NCBI GenBank assembly: GCA_031976395.1
Contig: DALYLJ010000196.1
Span: 1 to 5,318, forward strand
Direction of reading: 5' to 3'
Length of the DNA stretch: 5,318 nt
From: UBA11164 sp002420085
GTDB taxonomy: Bacteria; Pseudomonadota; Gammaproteobacteria; Xanthomonadales; Xanthomonadaceae
Shown: positions 5,171-5,318 of the stretch, piece by piece
How positions within the stretch are numbered: position 1 is the first letter of the stretch
Layout: each line of letters starts with the position of its first letter
Position numbers and translations under genes: made by a program
Notes under the pieces: generated by a model
What the model was told of the DNA's origin: nothing
Seen by the model: the letters and a program-made list of their open reading frames with translations, nothing else
The model's database searches: none

Positions 5171-5318
5171 ATGAAATACAACGTACTCGCCGCCGGTCTC
5201 GCGATCGGCCTCATCGGCATGGCTGGCTCTGAAGCCCAAGCGGCACCGCCAGCCGATCGCTTTCTCGATGTCATCGTCACGCTCGACGATTCGGTCGACG
5301 CCCGCGACCATGGCGCCA
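5171..5318 (+). CDS. Exported protein, possible N-terminus of a subtilisin-like (S8) protease, partial
   Basis: Forty-nine residues are visible before the right edge. GGGGAG (5158-5163) lies 7 nt before the ATG. Residues 1-24 form a clear Sec signal peptide (Lys2, then a hydrophobic core, ending SEAQA), with cleavage expected after Ala24. The next residues, PPADRFLDVIVTLDDSVDAR, begin with a short strand of the form DVIVTLDDSVD. This resembles the opening strand of the inhibitor I9 propeptide that precedes many secreted S8 proteases. That assignment rests on one strand only; no catalytic Asp, His or Ser can be seen. Other exported proteins with a beta-rich N-terminus would fit equally. The gene is divergent from the permease and has its own candidate promoter and long leader. 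Confidence 0.8.
   Translation, partial: MKYNVLAAGLAIGLIGMAGSEAQAAPPADRFLDVIVTLDDSVDARDHGA

Noticed and set aside
4955..5311. A 118-codon minus-strand frame over the divergent region
   Set aside because: It lies antisense to the well-supported signal-peptide gene at the right edge and crosses both candidate promoters. It has no ribosome-binding site or family resemblance.

Overview
The window is GC-rich and gene-dense. Four minus-strand genes read right to left, and one plus-strand gene begins at the right edge. The GC bias, the near absence of TTA, CTA and TCA codons, and the gene content (an OmpA-family porin, a proteobacterial PrpD and secreted proteins with Sec signal peptides) point to a Gammaproteobacterium. 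Lysobacterales/Xanthomonadales or a neighbouring order is plausible, but nothing in the window fixes the taxon.

Layout, left to right. (1) Positions 1-451, minus: the N-terminal 150 residues of an unrecognised exported protein with an Ala/Thr/Glu-rich tail; it runs off the left edge. (2) Positions 452-797: non-coding. It holds a good sigma70-type promoter for gene 1, a 10-bp palindrome, two unexplained hairpins, and a strong hairpin at 744-772 that is the likely terminator of the ompA-like gene. (3) Positions 798-1886, minus: a complete OmpA-family protein with a beta-barrel, Pro-rich hinge, one thrombospondin type 3 calcium motif and a peptidoglycan-binding domain. Its own promoter (TTGGCA-N17-TAGAAT) lies just past the prpD stop, which gives a leader of about 125 nt. 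(4) Positions 2054-3508, minus: complete prpD, 2-methylcitrate dehydratase. (5) Positions 3626-4945, minus: a complete 12-TM amino-acid permease of the APC superfamily. (6) Positions 4946-5170: a divergent intergenic region, AT-rich on the permease side. It has a direct repeat spaced 21 bp and a palindrome-rich leader in front of the right-hand gene. (7) Positions 5171-5318, plus: the first 49 residues of an exported protein whose mature start resembles the I9 propeptide of subtilisin-like proteases.

The genes do not form an obvious pathway. prpD belongs to the methylcitrate cycle of propionyl-CoA catabolism, but no prpB, prpC, acnD or prpF lies beside it. The permease could be co-transcribed with prpD across a 117-nt gap, since some amino acids yield propionyl-CoA, but this is only a guess. 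The ompA-like gene looks like an independent, probably well-expressed unit. I see no phage, transposon, CRISPR, tRNA or rRNA signal, and no clear novel system. The points most worth a second look are the small regulatory structures between genes and the two edge-truncated exported proteins.
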